NCBI GenBank assembly: GCA_907163345.1
Contig: CAJQUN010000003.1
Location: 8,040,821 to 8,104,820 of the forward strand
Origin: Haberlea rhodopensis
Lineage: Eukaryota; Streptophyta; Magnoliopsida; Lamiales; Gesneriaceae
Length of the DNA: 64,000 bases
Direction of reading: 5' to 3'
How positions within the stretch are numbered: position 1 is the first letter of the stretch; every line of letters starts with the position of its first letter. Below are positions 38,501 through 49,072 of this stretch, one piece after another. The notes beneath the pieces are model-generated. The model was not told the DNA's origin. It was given only the letters and a program-made list of their open reading frames with translations, and searched no databases. A program made the translations under genes and the position numbers.

Positions 38501-40643
38501 TTGCAAATCCTCGGGTTATTATTTAAAGCAAACAAAGCCTTGCCTTGATTTTGTGCAGCAACTCAAAATCCATTCCCATGCAAGCAGAAGGTATCACTCG
38601 TGTCTTCAGGTCGGTCTCACCATCTAGTGCCGCTGTCTACAAAAAATATACATTATTAATTCCCAGATTGTAAACTACGTATATCAGCAACGAAATTTGT
38701 CGTACCTAAAAAGATATGTTATTAACATAAAAAAGTATTGAGGATTTCTTACTATTCATGTTCGATAGTACAATAAAACATTATAGAACACGAGGTCATT
38801 TTCAGAATACTACCCATCAATAGTTAGGCTTCAAAATTTTGAAAATGTGAAAAACCTAAGAATTCAAAGAGGAAATTTCGCGAAGTTCATGAGGAAAAAA
38901 CATCACATGTTATCAGCCTTTGACATCTCTTCCCAATAGTTAAGCCATAGCTACAATTACCATTAAAATGAAATGTTTTCTGCAAAATTTAAGTCGAACT
39001 CTAAACTGGAAAATAGGATATGAGAAAATCATCTTCCTTTCATCTCAACTGACTATAGAATATCACAAATAATTTTCCTTTAATTTCAACTAAATACAGA
39101 ATATCACAAACCATCTTCCTTTAATCTCAACTAACACTCGTAAATCTCCCTGACTTCCCCTTTAAGCGCATAAAATAATGTACTGAGGTGTAGGTATACT
39201 TACTTAATTTCTCACCATTTTATTTCATGCACACTTTTGCTTTAACTTTTACTGTCCCAAAGTTAAAACCCAATCCAATGCACTTAAAACTTCTGAAAAT
39301 AATCAACTATCATAGGCAGTATCAAGAAATATTGAGTTGGAAAAAATTCAAAGAAAAAGAGCATTAAAAAAAATCTCCAAGTGTCCATTTACTGTGTGAT
39401 TCGGTTAAGTGTTGAAAGAGCACATAAAATTTTAAATCAAAGGGAAAAACTAAGCTAAACACGAGGTAAGAAACCAACATGAAATATTAAAGCAAAGGTG
39501 GAAGCAATTTTTTACCTCCACATAGCATAGACCCAGTGGATCAGCCGTGCCAAGTAAGACAAGATCACAAGGTACTTCATCATTTTCACGCAGCCACACA
39601 ATGTTACCGACCTTAATGTCTTGAGCTTGAATCTAGAAGAGAATTACGACAAAAGATAAATGATTTGATTTGATCGAACCGGCATTCCACGGCAAGCATC
39701 ATGTTTATGAGTTTATCCCAAACTAGTTTCCTCTATTTTTACATGATTTATAGAACCAGCATCCTACGGAAAGCTTGAATCATGTTTGACCCCACGGGAA
39801 ATGGAGAGAAAAAAATAGAATAGAGTCTGATAAAAATAATACATAAACAATTAAAAAATGAAGCACCAAATACCAGCTTTTTGATTCCTTGCCGCACAAT
39901 CCATACTTCTTTCTCATTTGCTTTCTTATCAGAGATATATCTATTGTAATCATCCCATGCCTCTTTTGTTGCAGAGACTGCAAATATGAATATAAGAGGA
40001 CCCCATGTACTAGCAGGATTCACTGGAGTTATCAGAGGCCATAATTGAAGGCACGCAATCAACAAAAAGTACTGATTCATCAGTCGGCTATAAACAAAGA
40101 GAATCGTTAGACTATAAAAATAATGTAAAACATTCTATGCAGCTTAGGACAAACAATATGTGGACTTAAAAAACGTTCTCTCATATAAATCGTTGCAGCC
40201 AGTTGGCAGACATCGGAAACAGCAAAGAAAGCATAAAATGAGAGAAGCAAGTAAAAGTGCTGAAAACAGATGATATGAGAATCCTAGAACAAAAATAGCA
40301 AGTAAAGTGATAAGGTAAGGGTCCCGTTGTCCAAATAAAACCACAACTAGGACAAAACAAAGTTGGAAAAAAAATTCCATTACAAGTGCATCAAAGGGAA
40401 ATGTGGCTCTTAGTTAAATATAACTTTTCATGCAACACCAGTATGTATAAACTGATTAACACCAATTTCACTAGTACATTACAGTTTATAGATTGGTCTG
40501 CAGAAATAACTAGTTTACCTGAATTGTTCCCATAAATTTTTTGGGAGAAAGTTCCATATGGTATACTTTCTGTTAGATATGCGATTATCACAGTAGAGAT
40601 CCTGAGCTAGATTGTCATCATTTATATAAACACATCGCTTCAT
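28506..40643 (-). CDS. ALA2: Phospholipid-transporting P4-ATPase, ALA2 type
   Basis: About 24 coding exons on the minus strand encode a P4 flippase closely resembling Arabidopsis ALA2. The start ATG is at 40643-40641 (MKRCVYINDD) and the stop at 28508-28506. Diagnostic parts in order: FLPKNLWEQF near 40550-40522; NQYFLLIACLQLW and ANEKEVWIVRQG (about 40080-39875); actuator DGETDL near 38620; RFELLCSIMIPISIK near 37350-37300; phosphorylation motif ILTDKTGTLTENKM near 36860-36820; KGADEAILP near 35500-35480; MLTGDKQNTAIQIAL near 33600-33560; hinge IGDGGNDVRMIQQADIGVG near 31580-31525; C-terminal membrane segments and the tail SKINILQQAERLGGPIL (28841-28506). The catalytic DKTGT, TGDK and GDGGND motifs are all intact and no exon I checked contains a stop. 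Such flippases move phospholipids to the cytosolic leaflet, with ALIS beta-subunits. A 5'UTR intron and two uORFs precede the start. Exon borders were read by eye. Confidence 0.92.
28919..28950 (+). repeat. G-rich tract in the last ALA2 intron
   Basis: Four G runs (GGGGGG, GGGG, GGGGG, GG) occur close together on the plus strand, the template strand of ALA2. A quadruplex is possible but untested. Confidence 0.5.
29480..29550. repeat. (GA)n microsatellite next to an ALA2 splice donor
   Basis: About 35 uninterrupted GA units. In the ALA2 transcript this is a CU tract that starts about 8 nt after the donor at 29558-29557. Confidence 0.97.
33213..33360. repeat. 74-bp tandem duplication in an ALA2 intron
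   Basis: Units 33213-33286 and 33287-33360, beginning AGGCAGGCTATTTAGACG, are essentially identical, which indicates a recent duplication. Confidence 0.93.
37838..37882 (+). repeat. G-rich simple repeat in an ALA2 intron
   Basis: A run of GGG blocks (GGGGGGGG, GGGTGGGTGGG, GTGGTGGGTGGTGTGG) on the template strand of ALA2. It could form a quadruplex. Confidence 0.6.
37891..38958. repeat. Two 49-bp direct copies in different ALA2 introns
   Basis: The 49-bp word beginning TTATCAGCCTTTGACATC occurs at 37891-37939 and again at 38910-38958. It lies in the introns on either side of the exon pair encoding the DGETDL and IRRCDANMRLFPPF regions. The two look identical by eye. Confidence 0.85.
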
Positions 40644-40736
40644 TTTCCACTTAAACTCATGTATCAGAGTTTAACAAGTCTAACCCAGAGCCAGCATGGA
40701 TTCAAGGGATGCTGGAGTTAGCTCGTATGCCCTGCA
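40640..40736 (-). promoter_or_regulatory. ALA2 5' leader with two short uORFs
   Basis: A likely acceptor TTGCAG near 40736 begins the exon holding the ALA2 start. Two ATGs precede the main one: uORF1 at 40697-40680 (five codons plus stop, MLALG) and uORF2 at 40660-40640 (six codons plus stop, MSLSGK). The TGA of uORF2 overlaps the main ATG as ATGA. That geometry is known to permit termination-reinitiation in some transcripts; its use here is inference. Confidence 0.55.
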
Positions 40737-41137
40737 ATAATAAATGTTCAACGTTCACTGGCAACAGTGGGAGATAATGAAAGATATATAGTAGCTAAAC
40801 GAATATTAACATATCCTCTCTAGCAAACTGTGCTGATTTTAGCTATATAAAAAATACTCAATGTCTTCTTAGCTACATATAACCGTAAACGCGAGCATTT
40901 TGGTTACTTAATTTGTTGCAGATATTAATTTCGCCGATTGTTTCTTCCTCGTCAAATCAACAACAATTCAAATATACAGCAAGCTGGTATGCAAGTGTGT
41001 TGAAAGTGCTTATATATTCATTACCGACAAAATATTATAATCATCATAATATAAAAATCACATTTTAAGAGCTAATCACGAATAAAATCGATTCAGCATA
41101 AAATATTCGATTCATGAAACACAAAATCAAACTTTAC

Positions 41138-41270
41138 CTACGAGCTGATTGTCAAACAGAACAGCGGATCAAAATCCTGAGCGATCGGGATTCAGAACGA
41201 CTGTTAAACAGAAAATCTTACTGCGATTTAGGTAATCAACTGAGAGCGGCGGGACATTGGGGAAAAATGA
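41138..41270 (-). other. Likely ALA2 first, non-coding exon
   Basis: The minus strand has a donor CTCGTAG-GTAAAG with its exon edge at 41138, and a moderately GC-rich stretch upstream to about 41270. It is positioned to splice to the acceptor near 40736. The outer boundary is a guess. Confidence 0.45.
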
Positions 41271-41694
41271 AAATACAAGGGCATATATTTTGGTAATTAA
41301 TGTTTTTTTTAAAAAAAAATGAATTAAATAATGGTTTTGTCTTTTGCCTTTTAGGGACCAAGTCAATAAAATAAAATAAAAAGTAACGCAAAAAAGTTAT
41401 AAAATTAACTTGTTCTCTATGTTTTGCAAATTAAAGAAGAAGAAAAAAACTAAATCGAATCAGCAATATGTAAGATTAGATTTCAAAAATAATTCGCATA
41501 ACTGGTTTTCTAATTTCATGTTTTTGTAAAATAAGTATCGATATGCTGTTAATTTGCATGTAATATTTTATGGATGTCGTCGTATTAATTTTGGTATATT
41601 AGGTTGTTTATTGAGCAAAAATATCGAGTGCATTGTTAAACTAGTGACTTTTGACGCTATGGGGAAAAAAATATTTGGCCATCTATTACAACTA

Positions 41695-41785
41695 CGTAGG
41701 GTGGAGAGACGGAGACTCGAACACGAAACTTTCGGGTTGCAATTACGATCGATGTCAGATGGGCTACAAATGACACCATAAATGG
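41695..41785 (-). mobile_element. tRNA-like SINE remnant
   Basis: On the minus strand a box-A-like word TAGCCCATCTGACAT is followed by a box-B-like word GTTCGAGTCTC. No full tRNA fold or tail could be drawn. Confidence 0.35.
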
Positions 41786-42339
41786 TTTGTCATGTGTAAA
41801 TGTTGTGTTTTGTGAGCATATCCGCCATCATTTGATCACCTTAGATTATATGGATAGAGAAAAAAAGAAGGTTCTCTACTTCTCTTGGCTACATGGCTCA
41901 TCTGGAGGAGAGAACGAGCTTCAAGAAATAGTGAATGATTTTATCAATATTCAACACGTAAATATGTAACTCCCCGGAATTTCAATTCATGCTCCAATAA
42001 TTTCGTTTGGTAAACATTTGATCCAAAAAAGTTTGGAATATATATATAATTATATATATAAATGAAAAAATAAATTTATACTTTTTTACTATTTGAGTTT
42101 TAACATATAATATCTAATTTATAATAGCACTTGTAGCTTCTTAATTTTTTTAGAAAAAAACAATATAATGTTAAAAAAGATGGATATTTTAAGCTACCTA
42201 CATTTGGTGACCATGTAAATGTTTAAAGCTATCAGCACTTAATTATATAATATAATACATATATATACATGCATATTTATAATATTATTTACAGTTTATA
42301 AAACAAATCATTTATTTATATATGTACATTTATTTTTTT

Positions 42340-42690
42340 GTAATGGGGGTGCAAGATTTTTGTAATTGCGTGCACGATTTTTGTAATGGACGGTGCACGG
42401 TTTCTGTATGTTGGGTGCACGATTTTTGTAATGGTGGTGCACTTGATTTTCGTAATAGGGGTGCACGATTTAAAGCATTATGGTGCAAGCTTTTTTAATA
42501 TGCACTATTTTTTTAACATGTTGATGCACAATTTTTGTAATTTGGTACACGGATTTTTGTCAAGGTGGTGCACTTGATTTTTGGGTGATTTCTTGTAATG
42601 GGCGTGAACGATTTTTTAACAATTTTTTAATATGTGGGTGCACTATTATTTAACATGGTTGTACATGATTTATGTAATGACGCTGCACGT
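42340..42690. repeat. Degenerate minisatellite, unit about 20-22 bp
   Basis: At least ten diverged copies of a unit like GGTGCACGATTTTTGTAATG stand in a row. The GTGCAC core and the TTTTTGTAAT arm are the most conserved parts. Confidence 0.85.
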
Positions 42691-44895
42691 TCTGAAATTA
42701 GATATGAAATTTGCTAGGGTTTTCAATAGGATGAGCAGTGCGCCTTTCATCGCGCCTAAGACTGATGTTGGTCGTGGTTGAGTTGATAAAGCTTTTCCTA
42801 TCATCAGAGCTGAAGTCAGATCCAAAAACTGCTAGGGTTTCCGAGTTTCGCAGCATTGGCCGTCGCGCATTGACATCCATAAACGTGAAATTGATAATAT
42901 TTTTTTGTTAGAATGATGCTTTGAATATTGAATAAGGAGTTGTAGTTGACTATATTGATAAAAATCTATGATGATGTTTGTTTGTGAGGAATGAATTTGA
43001 CGGAGAGAATGAGAAGAATGGAGGAGAAGTGGGTAAATTGAAGGTTGAACATTGAAGAAGAAGCACCGTGGGCCTTTTCGTAATTTTACCAAAAAATGGA
43101 CTTATGTGAACTTAAGTTTTTTTGGCCGACTAAAACGAATTATCTTCTATCACCTGGTACTGCCCGTAAGTACCCCATAAAATAAAATAATATCGATCAT
43201 AGAATGTGTATATATAGACTAAGAGGTCCAGTTTGAAAGGTAAAAAAAAAAAAGAATTGGCCCATGAAGGAAATCCAAGGAAAACCCACTCTATTGTGGA
43301 CCCAAAGATGACCCAACATTTTAGAGTAGATCGAAAAATCCCATTTAAAGTTTAATTTCAATTTCCTATAGTTTTGGACATATTTCATCTTTCTTTAAGT
43401 GTGTTCCATTGGGATTTACATATAGTGAATATGTATGTTTATTTTTACTGATGCTTACATATAAATATCATAGCGTGTAACAGTTTGCAATACCATGTTG
43501 TATATATTTTTCAATCTTGTGCCAACAACGAAAACTTGATCCTCTCTTTATTTTCGATCAAATTATATTATCTACAACTATTATTTATGTTTATATCAGT
43601 TTATTAAATTTAGATCAAGTAGCATCACAAATATAATGTGAAATTTCATCTGAGTTTTAAATAAAGAGGAACAACTGACTGGGAAGATGATTGCACATTG
43701 AATAAGAAAATAAACTTTTTCATAAGGAAATAATATATTTTATAGTTCATTTCGTCAACATGTCCTATGCAAAATTTTGCAGAATAATTTTTATTTGTAA
43801 TAATTTTCGGATTACGTTGCCGACTAGTATGTATTCTTTAGCATGCATTCCTTGTGTTATGTTGGGATATAACCACACAACATGCAACTGGTGCTGGAAT
43901 ACTTGTACAAAGGAGGATAAGATTCGATGATGTGTTGAGAAGGGATTGGTTTATAATTTATTGAGAAAGAATATAATATTTATAACTAAAAATATGTTGG
44001 TTCTTTTTTTTAAAAAGTAAAAAATTGTATTAGTAACCCTACACAAAATACAAAATGCACAAAATATTTTTTTTAATAAAAAACGAATTTAATAAATAAT
44101 AAATTAATGGAAAAGAAAAGGCAAACAACAAGTGGTGGAATCTGAAACTTATCCAAAACCACCAAATGCGACGTTTCACATGTCGCTTTTCAGGGGACAC
44201 ATATCGGACACGTGTACCTACATTCGACTGTAAGTAGTTCTGTCAAGACCTAGATGCAAGCCGCCTGGCGTCCGTACAATGATCCGGTAGATTATTAAAG
44301 TATCAATTTTTAATTATTTTACTGTATCTATATTTATCACTGTGCATATCGATACTACTATTCCGTATGCGATATTCGCGTACATATATATTTTTCGATT
44401 AAATTATTATCTTCTCAAAAAAATTTAATCATTATTAAATTAAAGTAATGTATATTAAAAAAAAAGATAATAATAAAAAAATATTTTATTTGATTTAATT
44501 TTTTGGTAGTTAAACTATCGGAGTTGAGCATAAGTTGTCGTGGTTCATGGGAGACACTAAAGCAGTGGAAATTTAGATCTCATTATGAACAGTATTACAA
44601 AATATAAGATTGCACTGAACGAGATCCTCGTACTTTTTAAAATTTAGATCTCATTATGAAAATTATTAACTAATACATGTTAATGATAACAAAAACTAGT
44701 TAATTTTTAATCGAACTATATCTGGTATCTCTAATTACTCCCAAGTCAAAACCAAGAAATCAAAAAGCCTGTTTACTGACCTATCGGTTGGCTAAAACTA
44801 AAGAAAGTCTACCCAAAGATGACCAACTGAACAGCATATACTCTCAACCCAACCATAGTTACATCAAATGCTTTAACCATGGTTAAAAGAAGAAG

Positions 44896-44959
44896 TATAT
44901 ATTGACCCCTTGCTGCTTTCGAGTCCATGGCGATCATGACAGTAATGCCACTGGAGTGA
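44896..44959 (+). promoter_or_regulatory. TATA-like box and upstream ORF of the RR-TZF gene
   Basis: TATATATT lies at 44896-44903. A 10-codon uORF (44927-44959, stop included) has three in-frame ATGs (MAIMTVMPLE). Its first ATG is only about 30 bp below the TATA box, so part of the uORF may lie upstream of the real transcription start. Confidence 0.45.
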
Positions 44960-44989
44960 TATTAACAAACCTTAAAGAAAAAAAAAGTG

Positions 44990-46054
44990 ATGACGACTAT
45001 CGGAGAACCTCATCGGTCGATTCCAACCGTTGAAATCCCACCATGGGATTTCGAGGACCCATTGGCTCACATGCAATCCCCCATTACCCACAATATTTAT
45101 GCATACGGCCACCCTGATGCTTACCAGCACGAAAGTGCTATGGCGGCGTTGCGAAGATACCTTCCGTCAAACAATGACGACGTCGTAGAGGGAGTGGATG
45201 AAGATTCAGATGATTTTGAAGTTCCAGTAGACTCGTTCTCATGCGACAATTTCCGGATGTTCGAGTTTAAAGTGAGGAAATGCTTGCGTGCGAGGTTTCA
45301 TGACTGGACGGAGTGCCCATTTGCTCATCCGGGAGAGAAGGCTCGCCGACGGGACCCACGGAAGTGTCTCTATTCCGGCACTCCGTGCCCAGACTTTCGG
45401 AAGGGTGCGTGCAAAAGAGGCGATGCCTGTGAGTACGCACACGGCGTGTTCGAGTGCTGGCTCCACCCAGCTCGATATCGTACACAGCCGTGTAAAGATG
45501 GGAGTCGTTGCCGGCGTCGCGTCTGCTTCTTCGCTCACACGCCGGAGCAGCTCCGAATTTTGCCATATGCTACTAGCCCAGATGCGTCCCCGACTCGACT
45601 CACTGGCGACTCGTTTGTCGCCTTGGGTTTGTTCGGATCTTCGCCGAAATCCAGTCAATACTCGCCGCCGGTTTCTCCGGAAACATATTCACCGCCGTTG
45701 ACGCGTGGCGTGTTAATGAGCATAAACTCGGTCGATCAACTGGCAGAATCGATGCGCCGTTTGCAAGTCAACAATCTGAAAATGGGCATGGGTTTGGGTA
45801 TGAGCCCACCATCTTGGAGCGCCGAATTCGGGTCGCCCCGTAGCCCAACAATGGTCCGACCCGGATTCACTAGCTTGCGATCTACTCCTATTCGTTCCCG
45901 TGCCCTTAAACATGAGAGATTGGGTACATCCGACATGTGGGAAACGTCTTGCCAAGAGGAGCCATTGGTGGAATACCCACAGTACCGAGTCGGACTGGTT
46001 GACTTTCCGGGTACGGATCCAGATGTTGGATGGGTTTCGGAACTTATTGAATGA
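44990..46054 (+). CDS. Plant RR-TZF CCCH zinc finger protein (AtTZF1-3 type)
   Basis: Single-exon gene of 354 residues, within the usual length for this family. An arginine-rich segment (VRKCLRARFHDWTECPFAH, about 95-115) precedes two CCCH fingers. Finger 1 is C-X7-C-X5-C-X3-H (CPDFRKGACKRGDACEYAH), then exactly 16 residues, then finger 2 as C-X5-C-X4-C-X3-H (CKDGSRCRRRVCFFAH). This is the defining plant RR-TZF pattern. The N-terminus is acidic (around 65-77), and the C-terminus has a conserved-looking SMRRLQVNNL segment near 250-260. Relatives bind AU-rich RNA, sit in processing bodies and stress granules, and respond to hormones and stress; that is family knowledge. The ATG at 44990 is chosen because only a GTG lies in frame immediately before it. 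GC content is clearly above that of the flanks, as is common for intronless plant genes. Confidence 0.93.
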   Translation: MTTIGEPHRSIPTVEIPPWDFEDPLAHMQSPITHNIYAYGHPDAYQHESAMAALRRYLPSNNDDVVEGVDEDSDDFEVPVDSFSCDNFRMFEFKVRKCLRARFHDWTECPFAHPGEKARRRDPRKCLYSGTPCPDFRKGACKRGDACEYAHGVFECWLHPARYRTQPCKDGSRCRRRVCFFAHTPEQLRILPYATSPDASPTRLTGDSFVALGLFGSSPKSSQYSPPVSPETYSPPLTRGVLMSINSVDQLAESMRRLQVNNLKMGMGLGMSPPSWSAEFGSPRSPTMVRPGFTSLRSTPIRSRALKHERLGTSDMWETSCQEEPLVEYPQYRVGLVDFPGTDPDVGWVSELIE

Positions 46055-47519
46055 ACTGGATTCGGGTTGGGTCCAAGTTGGTCAACCCGGATCTGATTTC
46101 GTCTGACCGCACGATTGTTATATTGACTCATTGAAGCCGGTGTGTTAATTAAATGATCTCTATTTTGTTGTTATATATTGTAATATTAGCCATTAGGAAG
46201 GGTTATGGAGGATAACATTTTCCAAGGAATTGGTAATTTTGTAAATATGTAATTAAAAGTTGAAATTGTGTGTGGCTTACGAAGCCTCTATAGATTATAG
46301 TTGTATTCTGGAAACCAAAAACTTGTCTTATATGGAACGAGAATCAATGTCTAACCCCGTAGTCATTCATGCCCACGAACATTTGTGTAAAACAGGGAAG
46401 AATGTAATTTTCTTGACTACATGTCATTTATTTCCTAATATAGTATCTAATTAGGGGTTGCGTGCAAAATTAAATTAAATAAACATTATTCATATTTTTA
46501 TGTTATAATATATATACTATATATAATTTGTGAAGGTGTTAGTGGTATGACCTAAAGTGAAGATATCATAATATTATCACATGTGTTGTCAAATAACAAA
46601 GATTGTCAATGCGTAAATGACAGCAAGACCCCTGATAATTTCTATAACCAATCAAAAAAATATTTGAGAGGGTATTAAACTACAAAATCAAATTTTAAAA
46701 AGTTTATTACATCTTAAAAGTCAAAATTAAAAATTAAATTTATAATTTCCACCTCATTTTACAAAAAAAATAGTGTATACGCACGCAACGCGTACAAAGG
46801 AATACTAGTAATAATAATTGCTGAGACTGAGACTTTCAGTAGTGTGGTTTTAAGTTTTAGTTTGATTCAAGCTTATGAGGATATTTAATTTTAAGTAAGA
46901 AAGTCTATTTTAATTATCATTGGAATTATTGAGCATATTAAATTTTAAATATATTTGTAGAATATTAAAAAAATTAAAGTAATTAAATCGCTCATGAGGT
47001 ATTGAAGACAATAATTTACATTTGAAGCAGTTTAATATATATATATATATATATATTTACAGTGCACTATTTCAAGATTTACTAACAAATTCAAAAAAAA
47101 AATATTATTAAAGCCCAACCCACCACCTTATCCATCCCAAGTCAATGTCTTCATCGCTTGTAAAAAAAAAAATTATCTAATCAAGATGTCGACATTAAAG
47201 CGACGTACATCTCAATCCAACTTGTTAAATTGTAAATACATACACACGTATATAATTATCGCCTCTCGGAGACACACATACCTTGGGGTTATACATCTCA
47301 ATAAGGCAACAACAAAAAAAAACAAAATTATTTGATTTACTGGGTGATGATTTTGGTCCCCTTCTGCATAAAGAACAAAGCAAAAGGCCGACAGTTTTGA
47401 CTCATTTATCAATTAATTGGTATTATACCGTGGATGAACTGCACAAAACCACCTAAAAAGTCTCAATTCTTAGATTTAATTCCATATAGGCAGCATTTTT
47501 AAATACTTTTCGAGAAGTG

Positions 47520-47572
<53 letters not shown>

Positions 47573-47989
47573 TTGGATGTTTGATTTCTTGTTTCTATTT
47601 TTATTTTTCTATTAAAAAAGCAAGTAACCGCCTTGAATGAGAAGTTAATAAGTTGAGTGGGATATATACCATTTGAGAGCTTGAAGTTTTAAGATTACTA
47701 TTCCTACCCTGTCTATGGTGGGTCGAAACTCCTCCATTTTCTGCTTGAGCGGCCAGCACTAAAAGATTATTTTCATAACACCAAGTTCACGAACCTCCGT
47801 CATTGGATCACGCTCAAAGATTAGACAGAGCAGCTGTCTTTCCCTCTCAAGCAGAGAAGACAGCTTACATGTCCGATCCAGCTTCAACTCCCTATTGATG
47901 AAATTGTGATCAATTAAACCTTAATGCCCCGATGTCGAATTTAGACACATAAAGAAAGCAATTCAGGTGATGGGGATCAAATGGTTGTT
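46055..47989. other. AT-rich spacer downstream of the RR-TZF gene
   Basis: Contains the 3'UTR of the zinc-finger gene and AT-rich DNA. A minus-strand stretch at 47780-47890 reads like a coding fragment (KLSSLLERERQLLCLIFERD) ending in TAG, but no neighbouring exon was found. Confidence 0.45.
47522..47569. repeat. (TA)n microsatellite
   Basis: Uninterrupted TA run of about 48 bp. Confidence 0.95.
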
Positions 47990-48200
47990 CATCCTGTTGC
48001 ACCTTAAAACGCTACAACTCTCATTCCTCTATTTTAAATAAAATTATCGATTTGTGTTTTGATGATTACAAAACCTATGCCTTTTGTACTAATGATTTGT
48101 GTTGAGTATGCAGCATAAGTTATGATCAAATTGAGCACATTGAAGATTGACAAAGTATTGAAATGCCAAAGAGAATATGACTTTTTGATCAAACGGAACG

Positions 48201-48555
48201 TCCCAGGCGATGAGTGCCATCGCCCCAGGCGATGGGTGCCAGGCGAGACATCGCCACGCCCATCGACAGAGGCGATGGCGAAGCGAGCATGCGACGAAGA
48301 TCGCCCCAGGCGATGATGACCATCGCCCCAGGCGATGGCAACCATTCGAGACTTCGCCCCGCACATCTACAGAGGTGATGCCGAGGCTGGCGCGCAGGGG
48401 AAGTTCGCCCGGGGCGATAGGCTGATCGCCTGAGGCGATGCGATGAACGCCTGAGGCGATGTGGAGTTCGCCTGAAGCGATGGAAGATTTTGAGCTGCTG
48501 AGGCTACGGCCTTGATTTGTGCAATTGATCGCCTGAGGCGATCCAGGCATCGCCT
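48201..48555 (+). repeat. Dyad array in the U3 part of LTR copy B
   Basis: Repeated 15-bp dyads ATCGCCCCAGGCGAT or ATCGCCTGAGGCGAT (6-bp arms, 3-bp centre), for example 48219-48233, with several imperfect copies between them. The array is strongly GC- and CpG-rich in an AT-rich region. Confidence 0.92.
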
Positions 48556-48576
48556 GAGGCGATGCGTGATTTCTGC

Positions 48577-48685
48577 TGACCGTTGGGGCGCGGCGAGACG
48601 ATGACTGAGGCGATCGACGAGTGATTTCAGCCTTTTGTGTAGCAACGGCTAGTAGGAGCCTAGGGGGCCTCATACACTATAAATA
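48577..48685 (+). promoter_or_regulatory. Core promoter of LTR copy B: two AACGGYYA cores and a TATA box
   Basis: TGACCGTT (reverse complement AACGGTCA) lies at 48577-48584, AACGGCTA at 48644-48651 in the opposite orientation, and TATAAATA at 48678-48685. AACGGYYA is the core of the plant mitosis-specific activator site bound by MYB3R factors. Function is inferred from the match only. Confidence 0.5.
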
Positions 48686-48981
48686 TTGATGCTTTGGAGC
48701 ATTTTGAAGACAAGAAGCAAGCCTACAAACTTCTACAAAGCTTTGATCATTCAAATTTTAAATAGCTTTGCAATCTCCATACATTGTTGTTGTATTGGAG
48801 CTTGTAATTCTTTTCTTTTGATAGAGGCTTGTTTTCTTCGTGTTGGTACACCGTGAAGGTGTTTGATTAAGTTTGTTGTAAGGTCTTCCAACACCAAAGC
48901 AAGCTGGAAATTGTAAAGTCATCAACAAGTAAAGTTGGTGCATGTGTTGTGACTATCCTTTGAGCCCTTAAGGCCAAGAAG

Positions 48982-49072
48982 ACTCGTGAAGAGTGTTGGT
49001 AGCTCGTGAAGAGCTTTGTGTACTCGTGAAGAGTATTGTGCTCGTGAAGAGCTTTGTGAACTCGGGAAGAGT
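48982..49072 (+). repeat. Stem-loop array in the transcribed part of LTR copy B
   Basis: Five hairpin units spaced about 20 bp apart: ACTC-GTGAA-GAGT, GCTC-GTGAA-GAGC, ACTC-GTGAA-GAGT, GCTC-GTGAA-GAGC and ACTC-GGGAA-GAGT. The first stem pair alternates between A-T and G-C while pairing is kept. Confidence 0.88.

Larger units (their letters stand above)
41300..44895. other. Intergenic spacer between ALA2 and the RR-TZF gene
   Basis: AT-rich spacer of about 3.6 kb. It contains the possible SINE at 41695-41785 and the minisatellite at 42340-42690. A minus-strand frame of 60 codons at 42698-42880 has ordinary composition but no recognisable domain. Confidence 0.5.

Noticed and set aside
45239..46131. 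Several ORFs antisense to, or out of frame with, the zinc-finger gene
   Set aside because: GC-rich coding sequence leaves other frames open. The CCCH pattern is only in the 44990-46054 frame.
48201..48555. CRISPR-like look of regularly spaced palindromes
   Set aside because: Spacers are short, repeated between copies and not unique. The host is a plant and the array sits inside a transposon LTR.
48034..48673. Long overlapping ORFs with repeated HRLGRS- or RLRRS-like text (also at 25976-26287, 49740-50135, 59630-60229)
   Set aside because: They are translations of the GC-rich dyad array in the LTRs. Several frames are open at once and the composition follows the DNA repeat.
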